A DNA stretch of 64,000 nt from Setophaga petechia (lineage: Eukaryota; Chordata; Aves; Passeriformes; Parulidae): positions 12,154,503 through 12,218,502 of the forward strand of contig JANCRA010000007.1 of the NCBI GenBank assembly GCA_024362935.1. The letters are read 5' to 3'. Positions 47,166 to 60,400 of this stretch are shown in pieces. A program made the position numbers and the translations under genes. Each line of letters starts with the position of its first letter. Position 1 is the first letter of the stretch. The notes beneath the pieces are model-generated. The model made no database searches. It saw only the letters and a program-made list of their open reading frames with translations, and was not told the origin of the DNA.

Positions 47166-50100
47166 TGTGAGTTACTGATGAATTTACTTGGTGGATAAGA
47201 ACTATTGCTTTCTTCACCTTCAATTCTTGCATTTTCCAAGAAACTTTATCACACTCTTTTGGTATTTTCAGTCCAATAGAATTGAACCTTTGACCACCTA
47301 CACTGGGGAAGGGTACATCCAACTGAACCATAAAGGAGTAATGTAACAAAAGTGTAGTATTATTTCAGTATATATACATGGAAATAGTGTCAGAATCTAA
47401 TATAGATACAATAAAAACGATATTGTGCTCATCACAAAGTAGCTTTTCCCACACTCAAGCTTTGTCAAATAATCTGAATTTTTGAAAACTGAAGTCTTTA
47501 AAATCTGAACCAATGGAAAAATAACTTTTTTCTTCTCTTTCATTTCATTAACATGTGAAAAGTCCTTTCACTCAATATCAGCTTACTTGTTTGTATTCCT
47601 TTGATTTTAATTCAAATGTCAAAAATTATGAGGAAGCTAGGTATGCTGGACATGTATTCTCTATAGGTTTTGAGGGAATCTCATTACTGAGTTGTTGGCT
47701 AGTTTAGGAATGTTGTGTTAAAGACAATCTGTGTGAATAATCTGACTGTCCAATGGTAAACACTTCTGAGAGCAGAGTACACTCCCTAGAGCAGTTCTCC
47801 GGGATGACAATTCTGCAATGGATGTCAGACAACCTGAATTTTCAGTTATACTCAGCAAAGTCTGTGTGGCTTTTCCTTCCTATTTCTCCTCATGACTTTC
47901 CCAACCTTTTCACGTTAACGGTGTGTATGTCAGAAAAAATGTTCTTATTCCTTGGGGCACCAGCAATGTTGGTAACATTTAGTGAAACATGCATCATCCA
48001 AGTGATCTGTAGGTTATGCAGAGGACAATGGCAGGATCCACACAGTGAAGAAACCAGAGTAAAAGCCAAGTAAATTGTTCATTTATAAGGAAGCTTGGAG
48101 CCTGGAGCCACATGATACTCAAAATCATGTAGCAAATTATTTTTTGTGTTGTAAAGATAATGAAGGTTTATGGGCCAAGATCAATGCATCAAGATGTACA
48201 AGAGCACAAAGTGTGTGGTGGTGACAGAAAATGAGATACATAACTCTCTGTTAAAGACTTTCCAACTTTTGCAATGAAAATACTCAAGTTTTTTCCTACA
48301 TTTCTAACTTTACAGATTCTGCCATAAAACTCAGAACACTCAAAAATCCTATGAAACTGTGTGCTGTATGCACATACAGTATGGTGCATGTGTGACACCA
48401 CAAAGTTCCAGAAACTAAAGAAGCCAAAACCTACTTTCAAAACAAAAACACAACCACAGTTTTACTAACCACATTTGAGGCAAGGTTCTAGGGAAACAAT
48501 AAATTTAAATAGGCATCCTCACATAAAGAGAAAAGAACATGGAATCTTTGAGCTGAGTAGCCTTTCTTCAGTTCCTAAACACCTACAAACTCTGCCTTCC
48601 TCACAACTTTACTATCACTACTGTGTCATGCCTAACACACTGAATATATAATAAACAAGAAAATATCCCATTTAACTCCAGGGCTCAGTTCAGGTCATGA
48701 AGCACACAGGTCCTGCCATGCCAGGACAGGGTTCAGGGGGCACGGGGGACGCCCCCGGGGTGTGTGCAGCAGAACAATGCCCTGCCCTGCCAGGAGCCAC
48801 CTGGAACTGTGCATGTCCCATCTACTGCTCTTGGAGAGCAACACTGAACAGAACTGGGCCAGGACAGAACTAAAATAGACACCTTCCCTGTTACCAGGAA
48901 CTGCAGAAAGCACTTACTATGTTACAGCTGTGAACTTCTTTATAGCTGGTGACTGATTTGAGAGGAAAGGACCAACAGAGAAAGCCCTGCACTTCTAAGA
49001 AAGCCAAATATTGCTACAGCTACTTTCTTCAGGAGGGAAATGAAAGAAAGAGTTAATTAGGCTTGCTGTCTGTGGTGTGAAATATTAACCTGACATTGGT
49101 GTTTATCCCATGTGAAACAGCTTTAATGATTTTATTTAAGCCTTTACATTTCTCTCATTGTTTTGCTCACTGTCCTCTGTTGCCCCTAGTATTATTACAC
49201 TTTCAGTAGTAGTCATAAAACAATTACTGAGCCTCTCTGCTGTTTAGTGGGTTTGAAACCTCAGGAGATGTAAATAACTAAGTTGGATTTTTGTGCTTGC
49301 AATGAAGTTTGATATTAGATGGGGGAAAAAAAGAAAATAAAAACAAAACTAGCAGAAAGATCCATAAATATTAAAGTCAAATGGGACCACTGAATGGCTT
49401 CCAGCATACCACAGCAACCCTGTCATTTCATCCAATTTTACCTGTGTCAAACCTAGTGTCTTACATACCTGAGTCCATTATTACTATTAACTATAAAAAT
49501 AGTTTCAGATCTCAAAAATGATAATACAAGCTGCAAGTGCAGGACCTTACAGCTGCTGATCACAGCAGAATGGGATCATTCCTGTCTCTTCACACCAGCT
49601 AACCTAAAGCCCCCTACCTTGCAGCATATTCATCCTGTCTAAACGTGGTAATTTAATCTTAAAATGCATTTCTCAAAGAAATCTAAGAGAAACTTTAAAA
49701 AGAAAGGGAAACTGGTTAGAAGACCTGAGCTAGAAGTCAACAGAGATGACAGGTGCTTCTACCACTTGTTATTAAGAAAAACCCCAAAACTTATAATTTT
49801 AGAAGTCTCAGGAAAATTGCAGTCACATCACACTACTAATTTTGGGAGTTTCCTGCCTGAATAATGCTCTTTTCCTCAGCATTGTTTCTTGGATAACCTA
49901 ATGGGGAAAGAGGCATAACTACTAGGTTTAACATTAATCAAAAGATAATCAGTGCTGCACCTCAAAAGGTAAATGTAAATGTTAACTCTGTGCAATCTCT
50001 TGCAAAGTGAATGTATAAAGTTACCTGGAGCCAAGTGCATATGTAACATATAGGATTAAAAAAATGGAAGCATGCCTTTTATACAGTAGGAAAGAACAGG

Positions 50101-50434
50101 ACAAAGAGACACAGCCCTGCTCAGCATTATAGTGGGATTTACAGAGGAAACTCCTCAGTTCCCTCAGCACTCACTAGAGCTGCCTGAAAAATCTGTTTGC
50201 AGGATTGCATCTGCTCATGAATAAAATGAACACAGCTGGGGCAAGAAAGGGAGCAATAGAGCACACATGGAAATGAGGGAAAGTAATAAGGGAAGGAAAG
50301 GGAGAAAGAAAAGAAACAGGTATTTTCTCCATCATTACTCTCAGCACTTCTGACATTTATAGTGGATTTAGAGACAAATCAATAAAGGAATAAGGATTAA
50401 GATACAAATGAATGCAAAAGAAAATAAATACAAA
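47166..50434. other. noncoding DNA, no gene recognised
   Basis: Mostly AT-rich. A short GC-rich patch at 48736-48760 contains GGGGGACGCCCCC, a small perfect hairpin beside several G runs. A purine-rich stretch lies at about 50270-50318. No exon is recognised. Confidence 0.6.
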
Positions 50435-50890
50435 TTACTGAATCATTAGGGTTGGAAAGACCTGCTAGATCATCAAGTGTAACCTTTGGCCAAACACAAC
50501 CTTGTCAAGTAAACATGGCAGAGAGTGTCACATTCGGTCATTCTTGAACACTTCCAGGGATAGTGGCTCTACCCCCTGGGCAGCCCATTCCAGTGCCTGA
50601 CCACCTTTTCAGTGAGTGAAGAAATTTTTCCTGATGTCCAACTTGTCCTGGTGTAGCTCAAGAACACTCCCCCTTATGCTGTCCCTGGTTGTCTGGCAGA
50701 AGAGACTGACCCCCTGGCTCCAGCCTCCTTCCAGGCCGTTGTGCAGAGTGATGAGATCTCTCCTTCTCTCCAGGCTAAACACCCCCAGCTCCCTCAGCTG
50801 CTCCTCACAGGACTCGTGCTCCAGACTCTTCACCATCTCCCCTCCCCTTCTCTGGGCACACTCCAGCACCTCAGCGTCCTTCTGGACACA
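50435..50890 (-). mobile_element. CR1 LINE fragment, about 450 bp, open ORF2 remnant
   Basis: The + strand begins TCATTAGGGTTGGAAAGACC and contains CAGCCCATTCCAGTGCCTGA and CTCCCTCAGCTGCTCCTCAC, all antisense CR1 signatures. The minus-strand frame 50609-50953 covers part of the ORF2 C-terminus and reads ELGVFSLERRRDLITLHN followed by KLDIRKNFFTH, without a stop over roughly 100 codons. That suggests a comparatively young copy. It is 5'-truncated near 50890, where similarity stops. Confidence 0.94.
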
Positions 50891-53800
50891 AATGAAATTA
50901 AGCAAAGTTCCAAACACAACATTTAGGTGATGCAATAGATGCCCCCTCCCCAAAAGCCAGGTCCATTACTGTGAGCAGGAACTGGAACACATGTCCTTAG
51001 ATCTAATCCCTCTGCCAAGGCACCTGCCCCTTCAGCTCCCAGTCCTCGTGCAATGGGAGCAGGGATAATGCCTGCTGGAGGTGAGCTGGGGCAGGGATGG
51101 GGACTGATGCTGTGGGAGCCCAGATACCACAGCAAAACATGCTTGTCACTCCAGTTCATGGCACACTGCAAAATCAATTCAACACCTTTCATCTCCTGTC
51201 AATCACATTCTGAAGCACTGCAGGACAAATGGATTTTCTCTGTGACAGTGGGATGGGGATCATGAATTCTGATCCTTCTGCTGGATAGTTCAGTACCCAT
51301 AAATTGTCAAGGCAGCAGAAACCACAGAGCATTTTGGTCTCCCCCTGCCAGTGCACAAGGGTGTCCATCCAGAAGGAGCAGATTACAGCTCTGCACTGCA
51401 GTAGTACAGAACTGTAGTCTGCTGAAGAAAGAAATACTGCAGAGAAGAAATGTGGGTGCCAGGATATCAGTAGTATAAAAGTAGAAAACTGTAGAACTAA
51501 GTGGGGATTTGATTTTCACCTGTTGTGACTCAGTGCCATGCTAAATCATTACAACCTCTTTTCACTAAACATCTCAGATTGTCAGAGCCAAGCTTTCTAT
51601 GCCAGTTAACCTGCTGAGGATGAGAACTTCTGTGATACTAGCTGAGCACTTCAAATAAGGAAAACCAGAAAAAAATCAACAGAAATACAACCCAATATGT
51701 ATTATTTAATCTATCATCAACACGCAGTCACTATATAACAGCATTGTTTTTATCTTCAGATCTGTACTGTTAATTCACAGTGATTAATATCCCGTTTATA
51801 TCACTTCTTGATATGGTTTGACAGCCAGAAAAATCACTGTTCTGTCTGAACTTAGGAAACAATTTATTTTCTGAGGTGAAAATGTAAATACAAGGCACAG
51901 CAGAAATAGCCCAGTCATCCTTTGGTAAATGTGAAAGTTATTGTTACATACACATACCCCTCATTAAGAAACCTACAATCATACATGTTTGTGAGTACTA
52001 AACTGCTTACAAAGTAGAGCCTAACATTACTAAAATGTTATTACTGTTATGACAGCAAAAGTGGGCCAGGCACAGAAGAGAAGTATAAACTAAACTTTTC
52101 CAAATCACAGATGCTATGGGAATTGTCCCAGAAATAGGGTAGAAGTAGTAAAGAAATTAAGCTTAAGGTTCCCACTCTGGAATATAGACTGATGTCCTGT
52201 AAGTGGTACCTTCTGTAGTGAGTCTTGTGTAATTCTGCGTTATTAAATCCTGTGCTTTCCTCACCCACCCCTCAGTTCTGATCACTGCCCAGCTCTGACT
52301 CCAAACTACCAGCTATCACCTCTGTGAGTATAAATAATCAAATGTCTCCAATAGGCCAGGCAGCAGCTGACTCCAGGCTTTTAAAGGTCAATAATTTCTT
52401 CTCAAAAATCAATATATTTGTAACTGGTGTAAAAGCCTGCAGTCTAAAAATGTGCTTAAATGGACAATCCAACAGGGCTTTTTCCCAAGCCACATGAATT
52501 TTAACAATGCTCACACTTGTCAGTTTTCAGATTGTCAGAAGGCTTTTTATAAGGGATGGGGAATTCTGAAGATTAATTCTGCTGCTTTCCAGGAAACCCC
52601 ACTTCATCGTCCCCTATTCACAGTTTATCACAGACAATGGTTACTATTCAACTGTGATGACTCAGGTACATTGAAACAGGAAAAGTGTGGAAGCAATAAC
52701 CAAACAATGGCATTTTGCTGTGTCAAAGGGAAGGGGGTACAGTGTGCTTAGCTTCCCTGAAAGGAGCACTTGCTTTTAGCTCACTCTGTTCTCCAGCCAT
52801 CTCTGTGAGAGCCATCACTGCTTCAAAAAAAGAAGGGATTGTCTGTAATCCAAGAGAAATGGTTCAAGCTAACATCCTCCCCCACTTGTATAAATGCTTG
52901 TGCAATAAATATCTAAGTGAGTGGAATCACTTGCTCTTCTAGAAACTATTTGTTTGGTAAGTTATGACACAGTTAATTTATTATTTATAGACCTAAGCTT
53001 TCACATCATAATGAGCCATATCAAGTAGACTTGAATACTAGCACTTGAAATACATTGAGAAATGTATTGGGTTGAAAAGAATTCAGATAATTTGATTTCC
53101 CTTTGTGCCCTATCTTTTACTGTATCCACAAGCAGCAATAAATCAGAATAACTGCTACCTAAAGAAAGCCTTGAGAAAAAGGTTACGGCAGGGTAGAGCT
53201 CATGGAAGCAACAAGTGCCTACATGAAAATAGCTCTAAGTGTTACCTTTGGTCAAGATATTTAGGCTCCAAGACAAGCCTCATAATTCCCTTGTAAGAGG
53301 AGTTCAGAGAAAACAGGCTATGGAGTAACACAGGACCCACAGGAACTCAGTTTCCTAAAATTAGGTCAGCACTGGTCTAAAATTAGATTCAGTGTTCTGC
53401 TGACCGAACTGAAAAGAGGAGGAGAAATTTTAATCACAAATTCTTGAGGGTAATGATCTATTTTGCTGGAAGTCACCAAGTACAGGCCAAAAACTTGCAC
53501 AGTGGTTAGCTCCTTCCTCTTCCCAACACTGCTACAACTCATTGGAAGCCCAAACACAACCAAAACTTATAAATTAACAATGAGGGACAAATTGTTTCAA
53601 GTCAAACATGCAGCACTATTTAGACAAATGATTACACTCCATATTTTCGTGGCATTTAGTATAAGACTTACTTATCTACTATAATTGATTCCTCAATTAA
53701 ATTGTCTGATGAAATTGCTTTTTTGGGGTGCATGGGGGGTTGTGAAACTAAAAAGAGAAAAAAGAACAACACATGAAACCATAGCATACTTCAATTCAAA

Positions 53801-54917
53801 TCACCCAAACATTACAAATAAATTGGTGGAGATTGTAAGTATAAAAAAGTACAAAGTAGCAACCTTGGAACATACTGAACAATGATCTTGAACAATAACT
53901 TTCTAAAATCCATTCTAACCATCTATTGTCTTACAATGCTGCACAGATCTGAGGTTTAGAAATTAAACTGAGGGGAGAAACAAACGCTGCATTCTAGTAA
54001 TGAACAAACTGACCTTGTACTACAGAATCACCTGAGCAAAACATCTAGACTCAAGCAAGAAAGAAGCAACATAAAAAACAATGCCCACTTCTACCTTACC
54101 AGTATTGCAGGACTATTTCAAACTATTTTATTATAAACTTAGCAATTGTCTGATCTGCAGCAAATTGCATTCCTACCCACTCCACTGCTCAGTCCCACTG
54201 AGGTCACATCCCCTGTGGATCCCTCTGCAGAGGTGCCTGGACTGACTCTGGGGGATCCTGCTGACTGCAGCCAGCAAATGCAGAAATCCAGAATGATGGC
54301 CAGAGCAGCACCTACAGCACTAAAAGTCCATTTTGTGGATTGCTATAATGTGTGAGGATATTGGAAACTGCCAAGGTTGCAAAGCAGTCCTTGACAGCTC
54401 TGGGACAGAATTTCCCTGTGTACCTGGGGAATAAGCTAACTAGGGAAATGCAGGATTTTGTTGGTTTGCAGACAGTTACTCCAGAAGCTCAGCATGAAAT
54501 AATATAACCTGAATATATCAAAGACTTGGACAAAAAGAATTGTGCAATTCTTCCAGCACCACAGTAATGCAAAAGAAAGGCCTACTGAGTATAAAAGTCT
54601 AAAAATTTCCTTCTCTTAGACATCTAACATTGATGCTAGCTCATGGTTAATAAATGACAGGTTAGGAAATAAGATCCTGGGCTACTGGCATGGATCGGCC
54701 TGGAATGGAGATTCTGAACACTTTTGTCAGCACTGTTCAGCTGGCACTGTAAATTGTAAAGGAGTGTGTCTCCCTCATTGTGCAGAGCTTGTACAGCACA
54801 TCAGAAGAAGGTTAATGAATGCCAGGGTGAGAAGCACTAATGAGCTAGCAAACAGTGCTTTGAAGAGATCTGGCTTTTGGCAGCCAGAGAAACACCTACC
54901 TTCTTTTCATATGATCA
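50891..54917. other. noncoding DNA, no gene recognised
   Basis: The GC content is higher around 50940-51130, with no exon recognised. The remainder is AT-rich with only short chance frames. The stretch 54750-55150 is complex, mixes TAAT words with GC-rich segments and surrounds the hairpin at 54918, and may be regulatory. Confidence 0.55.
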
Positions 54918-54944
54918 CTGGCTGGGAGCTGAATTCCCAGCCAG
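54918..54944. repeat. perfect 10-bp GC-rich inverted repeat (hairpin)
   Basis: CTGGCTGGGA (54918-54927) and TCCCAGCCAG (54935-54944) are exact reverse complements around the 7-base loop GCTGAAT. The stem is GC-rich and would be stable in single-stranded DNA or RNA. It is too short for a microRNA precursor on its own. Confidence 0.85.
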
Positions 54945-57462
54945 GTCTCACTGAGGTGCTGAGTGATGGGGGAACTCCTCTAGCCTGTGCTGCCATAGTT
55001 ATTGAGGCTTTACCATACAACTTCACATCCAAATGAAAAATCACATTATTTCCCTTAGCATTCTCCAGGGGCAGTATAATGGGTACTTGCAATGCTGATG
55101 CCTTTAAGCTTTCACAGCAAACTTCCCTGTGCAGGCTTATCCCCTGCTGTGTTCCAAATAGCTGATGTGAAACCAGGAGCAAACAGCTGCTTAGGGAAGG
55201 GACAGTCAGTGACAAGGGATGCCAAACCAATCTGTGCAAGGAAGCAGCGTGCCAGGAACAGCACAAAGTGTGTGTGCATTTATTGCAGGTGTGACAGCCT
55301 CAGTGGGCAATGAAGTGCTACAATGCATGCTGCTTTATCACAGGCTGCCGGGCATCTGAAGTGCCAGTTGTGCTTCTTTTCTAAAACTTCTTGGGTGAAG
55401 AGCTTGGCAATCTGCATGGGGTATTTTGTGGCTGATTAATTTTATAGATAGTGCTAGGTAAGAACCCTCTAACTCACTGAATCCAATAGCAATTTTAATC
55501 AAACTCTAGTTGCTTGCTGATTTGGAGACAGAGGGTGCCACTTTACTGGCTCCTATAGACTGCTTGCTCTCCCTATATAGAAGCAGTTTAGAGAAACCTT
55601 CTGGAATACCCGTTTCTTTCCAGAAGAATGGACCTACACAAGGGCTTGACTGCAAACCTCAAGGTTTCATACAAAAAGTAATTTAAGAACAGTGCAGCTA
55701 ATAGATTTATACTCCTTTTTGGTAACTTTCTAACATGATAGCAACTACAAAAAAACCTTCAGATTTGAAAACAACTTCCAAACTGAAACACAAAATCCAA
55801 GAATGACAAAAACATTACTTGTCATGTAGAATACTGACCTTGGCTTAATTGGTTTCTAACACTGCAGAATGTTACAAACATTCCTATCCCATGAGCAGAC
55901 AGCTAATATTCCAAAATATGTGAGAACTTGTGCCTATCCCTTCAAGGAAATGTGGAACTGAATGAGGACTTGAGGGAATTCTGTTTCAGCATCATGATCA
56001 ACAAATAATACTGTGTGGGCTCCTGGGTCTTATATTTCTATAATCAACTTTTTTCTATAGACTTATTGTGTAAATCAACAAAAGCAACTTCTGAGCCCCT
56101 GCTCACAGTATGAGAACAGCAACTACAGGAATCCAGTGAATCTCTGAAAGTCATTCTCTAGAAGGGAATTTCCTTTTGTTGTCTGATGCAGCATCTTTGT
56201 GCCCAGACTCATTTGAAGGTATCTATGCTTCAAATCTTACAAAAACTTTACAATTAACAATTTTTCTTAATTCCAGTTTTAGATTCAGTATAATTTTCCC
56301 TATATAGTCTGCAAAAGCCTATAGATTCTTTCAAAATCAGGGGTTTTATCCTCTTGAGTTTGTAAGAGTTTTGGGCAGGTATCTGTGCTTTAGAGTTTGC
56401 TACTTTTTCCTACATGGCATATTATAGGTCAGAGACAAAGAATTAGCTTTTCTGAAGGATTTCTTTTTTTTCATATTGGTTTTAAGTTGCATTGTCTAGT
56501 GACACACACATTGTGGAGGTGCTGAAGTAGGGGGAAAAACTGTTTCAAACCAGGACAATGGAGATTTTTGACAACACAACACATAAATGAAAAGCTACTT
56601 TTATGACTAGTTTTCTTATGACTGGGTACTCAAATAGCAGCCTTGAAATAAAACTTAAAAATTCAGAAAACCCTACAAATAGCAAAGGACTTGCTTTGTT
56701 GATCAGCCCTATAAAAAGAAATGGGAAAAAACCTTGTACTCACTAAAAGTGATAGATACAGGTCATTAACTACACTATACTACCTCTAACAAAATTACAA
56801 TTTTCTGAATTCCATGCCTTTCCTTAAACTAGAGCATATGATTCCATGGATATTGTCCAGATCATGACATTGCTTTAGACACATTGGCTGATCTCCCCTT
56901 ACAACTCCCAGAGCAGAGGCAGCATGGAAATTCCCATGCAAACGCTCAGGTTGTGCCAGCCTGCAACATCCACCACAGATGTTTTCAGTAATTTGTACTA
57001 CAACTCCAGCAAGGGACTGAAGGCTTCAAGAGGCTCCAATCCAGTTCTCTCAAATGAATTCAAACTGTCTTAGCTATATTTTAGTTTAAAAGCACAGGTA
57101 CAAAATCAAGTCATCAGCTGAACGTGTATTTGCTGGCTTTATCCAAGCCCCTGCTCCACGTACACTGCCTATGATAAGCCAATTAGGCTCTTTTGAGACC
57201 TGATACCATCTGTTGGAGCCACTGGTAGCCCAGCAGGCAGTAGTGTCTCAGTCCCTCAGTGGGTTTCACATTTTACCACTCAGAACTCCCAATCGCCCTC
57301 CCCAGCCCCAAAATGAAATAGAAAAGAGAAAAGCTTTAGTCCTTCTCTAGTGTGAAATGAGGAATAAGAGACAAAGCACACATCTGTGAGCGTGTGAAGT
57401 CCGTTCTTGCATTTCCACACTCACCACACTTCTGATTTTACCTCAAAGAGATGAAGGTTTCT
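54945..57462. other. noncoding DNA, no gene recognised
   Basis: No exon, RNA gene or repeat family recognised. The stretch 55700-57100 is AT-rich and featureless. The region 57170-57462 is more complex and leads into the X-box motif. Confidence 0.6.
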
Positions 57463-57476
57463 GTTGCCACAGCAAC
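57463..57476. promoter_or_regulatory. RFX X-box motif
   Basis: GTTGCCACAGCAAC fits the X-box (GTNRCC, 0-3 bases, RGYAAC) exactly with a 2-base spacer. X-boxes bind RFX factors, which control ciliary and MHC class II genes. No TATA box, CpG island or exon is visible beside it, so it may be a distal element or chance. Confidence 0.5.
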
Positions 57477-60400
57477 CATGTTAACAAATAGCAGCATAGC
57501 TTTTACACAAATGATGTGATTGTCAGGAGTTGGAGATAGTCTAACAGGCTGTTTATTACATCCCCCAAAATACACAATTTTTAGCTAAAACAAATACATC
57601 ACTTTTTTTTTCCATATTGTATGTATCTCATTTCACAACAGCAAAGGTTTTTGTTTGTATAGGATATACCTTTACCAAGAGCTTCTAAATTTGACATACC
57701 TTATCTTTCGTGCCTTAGGAAGGCATCACATGATTGCAGCATTCTTTAGAAGGCATAAACTGATTTGCATTAATACTTCTCTCAGTGAGGTAACTGGGGG
57801 GCTATAAATACAGCTCCTGTCTTCTGATTACTTGGCAATTTTGCTGCTCAGAAGGGGAAAAATAAAAACAGAGGAAGGGATAATCTTCACCATCAGATGG
57901 AAAGGGAGAGATTGTTCTGTACATCATCCAAAAATTAATGATGAATCTGTTGCTTCCTTTAAAAAGCAAAGATTTAGAAGAGCTAAATTCTGCAGTCTTC
58001 AACATGTGAACATTTCCATAGCATGGGTTTAGAATAAATTACTAATATCCACTACAACAAATATTAATTTTGGCAGATTTTACTTCTAAAGGGAGCAAAT
58101 TTTGGTTTTAGCTGATGTATAATAGTAATAACAGTTTGCACTTCTTTGATGTCTTCCATCTTCATACTTTCCTTTAAAGCACTTCAAATAGCAGATATCA
58201 AATATCAAATATTAATTGGATTTCAGGATGAATAAATTAAGATTCCACTGCAAGGGGATGGGAAAAGTCTGGGACATAACAAACCATAGACCATGATAAA
58301 CAAGAAGAGGTGATTAGCTATTCTGAACACCTAAGCACTTGCTCAGCCTTTTATAAGCTGAAGAAGACAGGAAATTTCCCCAAACAATGTCATATTTAAA
58401 AATTTATGGATCTGTTTAAATACAACCACAGTGTATATGTACAGACACTTGCTTAAAAACCAGCCACAAAATTTAGCTGGCTGAAGTATCTTTTTCTGAA
58501 TTCGCATCTCATCTCCTCAGCCAAAGCAATGACTTAGCTCCTGAATTAAATTTGCTTCCCACTTCACACAGCTATTATACCAGCTCAAAAAATGGCTTTC
58601 TTCCAAACTCTTGACTAACACCATGTCAAAAACTGTTCAATAGAACTGCTCTCTCCTGACACCCAGCAGTGTTTCAGACTCTAGTTACACATTTCCACTT
58701 CACTGTCCATTCCTACCTGAGGGAGATACTACAGTCCCAAGATACAATTATACAGCAGAGAGAGGAGGTAAATTAAGTCCTGTTTTTAGTTATTTTGTAT
58801 CAACGAAATAGAGAGGGGAAGGGTCTACTCTTGTTCATACAATTTCTTTTCACCCCTACAATAAATCCTGTTTCTATTGGGCATCTTTCGTCCATATCTG
58901 GCTGTTGTGGTAAAACAAACAAGCCATACATAAACTTCTGTTCAGCTGCTTAAGTTCATTTTCTTCTTTTTTACACACATGCTACAAACCCAAGATGAAA
59001 TAGGTGTTGCTAGGAAGACATATTTCTGAGAGTTTTCTCATTCCCTGTTGTATTAGTGTCCCAAGTCTCTGTAGAGGGCCAGAAAGATCAGCTTCAACAT
59101 TTTGAAAATTTTAGCAGCAAATGTTCCTTGCCAACAAATAGTAAAGGAGCCATTAGAGCAAATTTCTTTTTTTATATCTTTGCAAGCTGCATCACCTTGC
59201 TAGGATAAGCAGATGCTTATTTCACCTGCCCTTAGAGCTGACTGAGCTCCTCATGTGTTTTATGTGTCTCTGGTAGGCAGCACCTTGGACAGCCTGCACG
59301 AGCCAATCACTCTCTGTGCTTATTTCCATTGGGATTTCTCTCCCAGTATATTCTAATTCTGCCTAAAACATTTATATAATAGCTTCCATTTTAAAAAAGA
59401 GCTCACAAGCCTAATATGCCATAGAGCAGATTCACTTCACCTACACCAGGCACACAGAGCAGTTTGACAGCTTTCAATTCTACCACAATGAGCATTTTGA
59501 GGATTTCTGTGAACAAAGAAAAAATATTAGTGTTAGCCCAGCTAACACTTCAGAGAGAATTTAGATAGATACATATTAGGCTATAACTATAGAATATGGG
59601 GTGATATTCTGACTATAAGGACTAAAAACTACCAAGGGTGTAAAAACTGTCAAATGGATGTTAATGCTCATCAGCTTAAACAGTATTGATTCTACATCTT
59701 ATTAACAGTAGCTTTCACAGAGTAGCCTTTTTCACCAGTTTAGCTATAAGGTTTGGGGTTAATTTATTTTCTTTTTTAAAAGAAATTGGAACTTCTCATT
59801 TTCCAGCCAAGAATGAACATTTTGATTTATAACAAAACATGTTCCACAATAATTAGTAGGCCAAGGTACATCAGTGGGACAGGCAAGTCTCTATTTCAAA
59901 ACTCTAAAAAATATCTCTTGAAACCACACTGCCTCTTTTCAGCAAAGTTCCCGTCCTAATTTGACAAGTGAGAGAGGTTTCCTGCCAGTGCCTCTGTGCT
60001 GCATGGTTCAGGTTTAACTGTGGTGTGCACTAGATGCAGCACTTTCCCTGGGTTTCCTGGGAGTTCCAGATGGCACACAGGCTGGTTTGGAGGAGAGCTG
60101 GGATAAGCCTGGAGTGATATGGCTCAAGGTTTTCACCTCTATTTACTTTACACATATTGGAATTGCAAGGCAATTGTCTGAAATAAAAGCTTACAAGGGC
60201 AGGGGGGCCAGACCTATTCAACATATGCAATAAAAAGGGTTTTCTGCAGCTGCTTTTTCTACCATACATGACTGGTCACAGGCAGACAATCTCAAGCCAG
60301 AGTTGCAAGCAAGACCTAAATATTCAGGTTTTTGAAGCTCAAGCAGAATATCATAGATTGAGTAACTCAGAGACCTTGGCAGTGGAACATCAAAACTAAA

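Noticed and set aside
48736..48760. G-run cluster with a GGGGGACGCCCCC hairpin as a G-quadruplex or small CpG island
   Set aside because: One loop exceeds the usual length, the C5 block competes by pairing, and the CpG-rich patch is only about 25 bases long.
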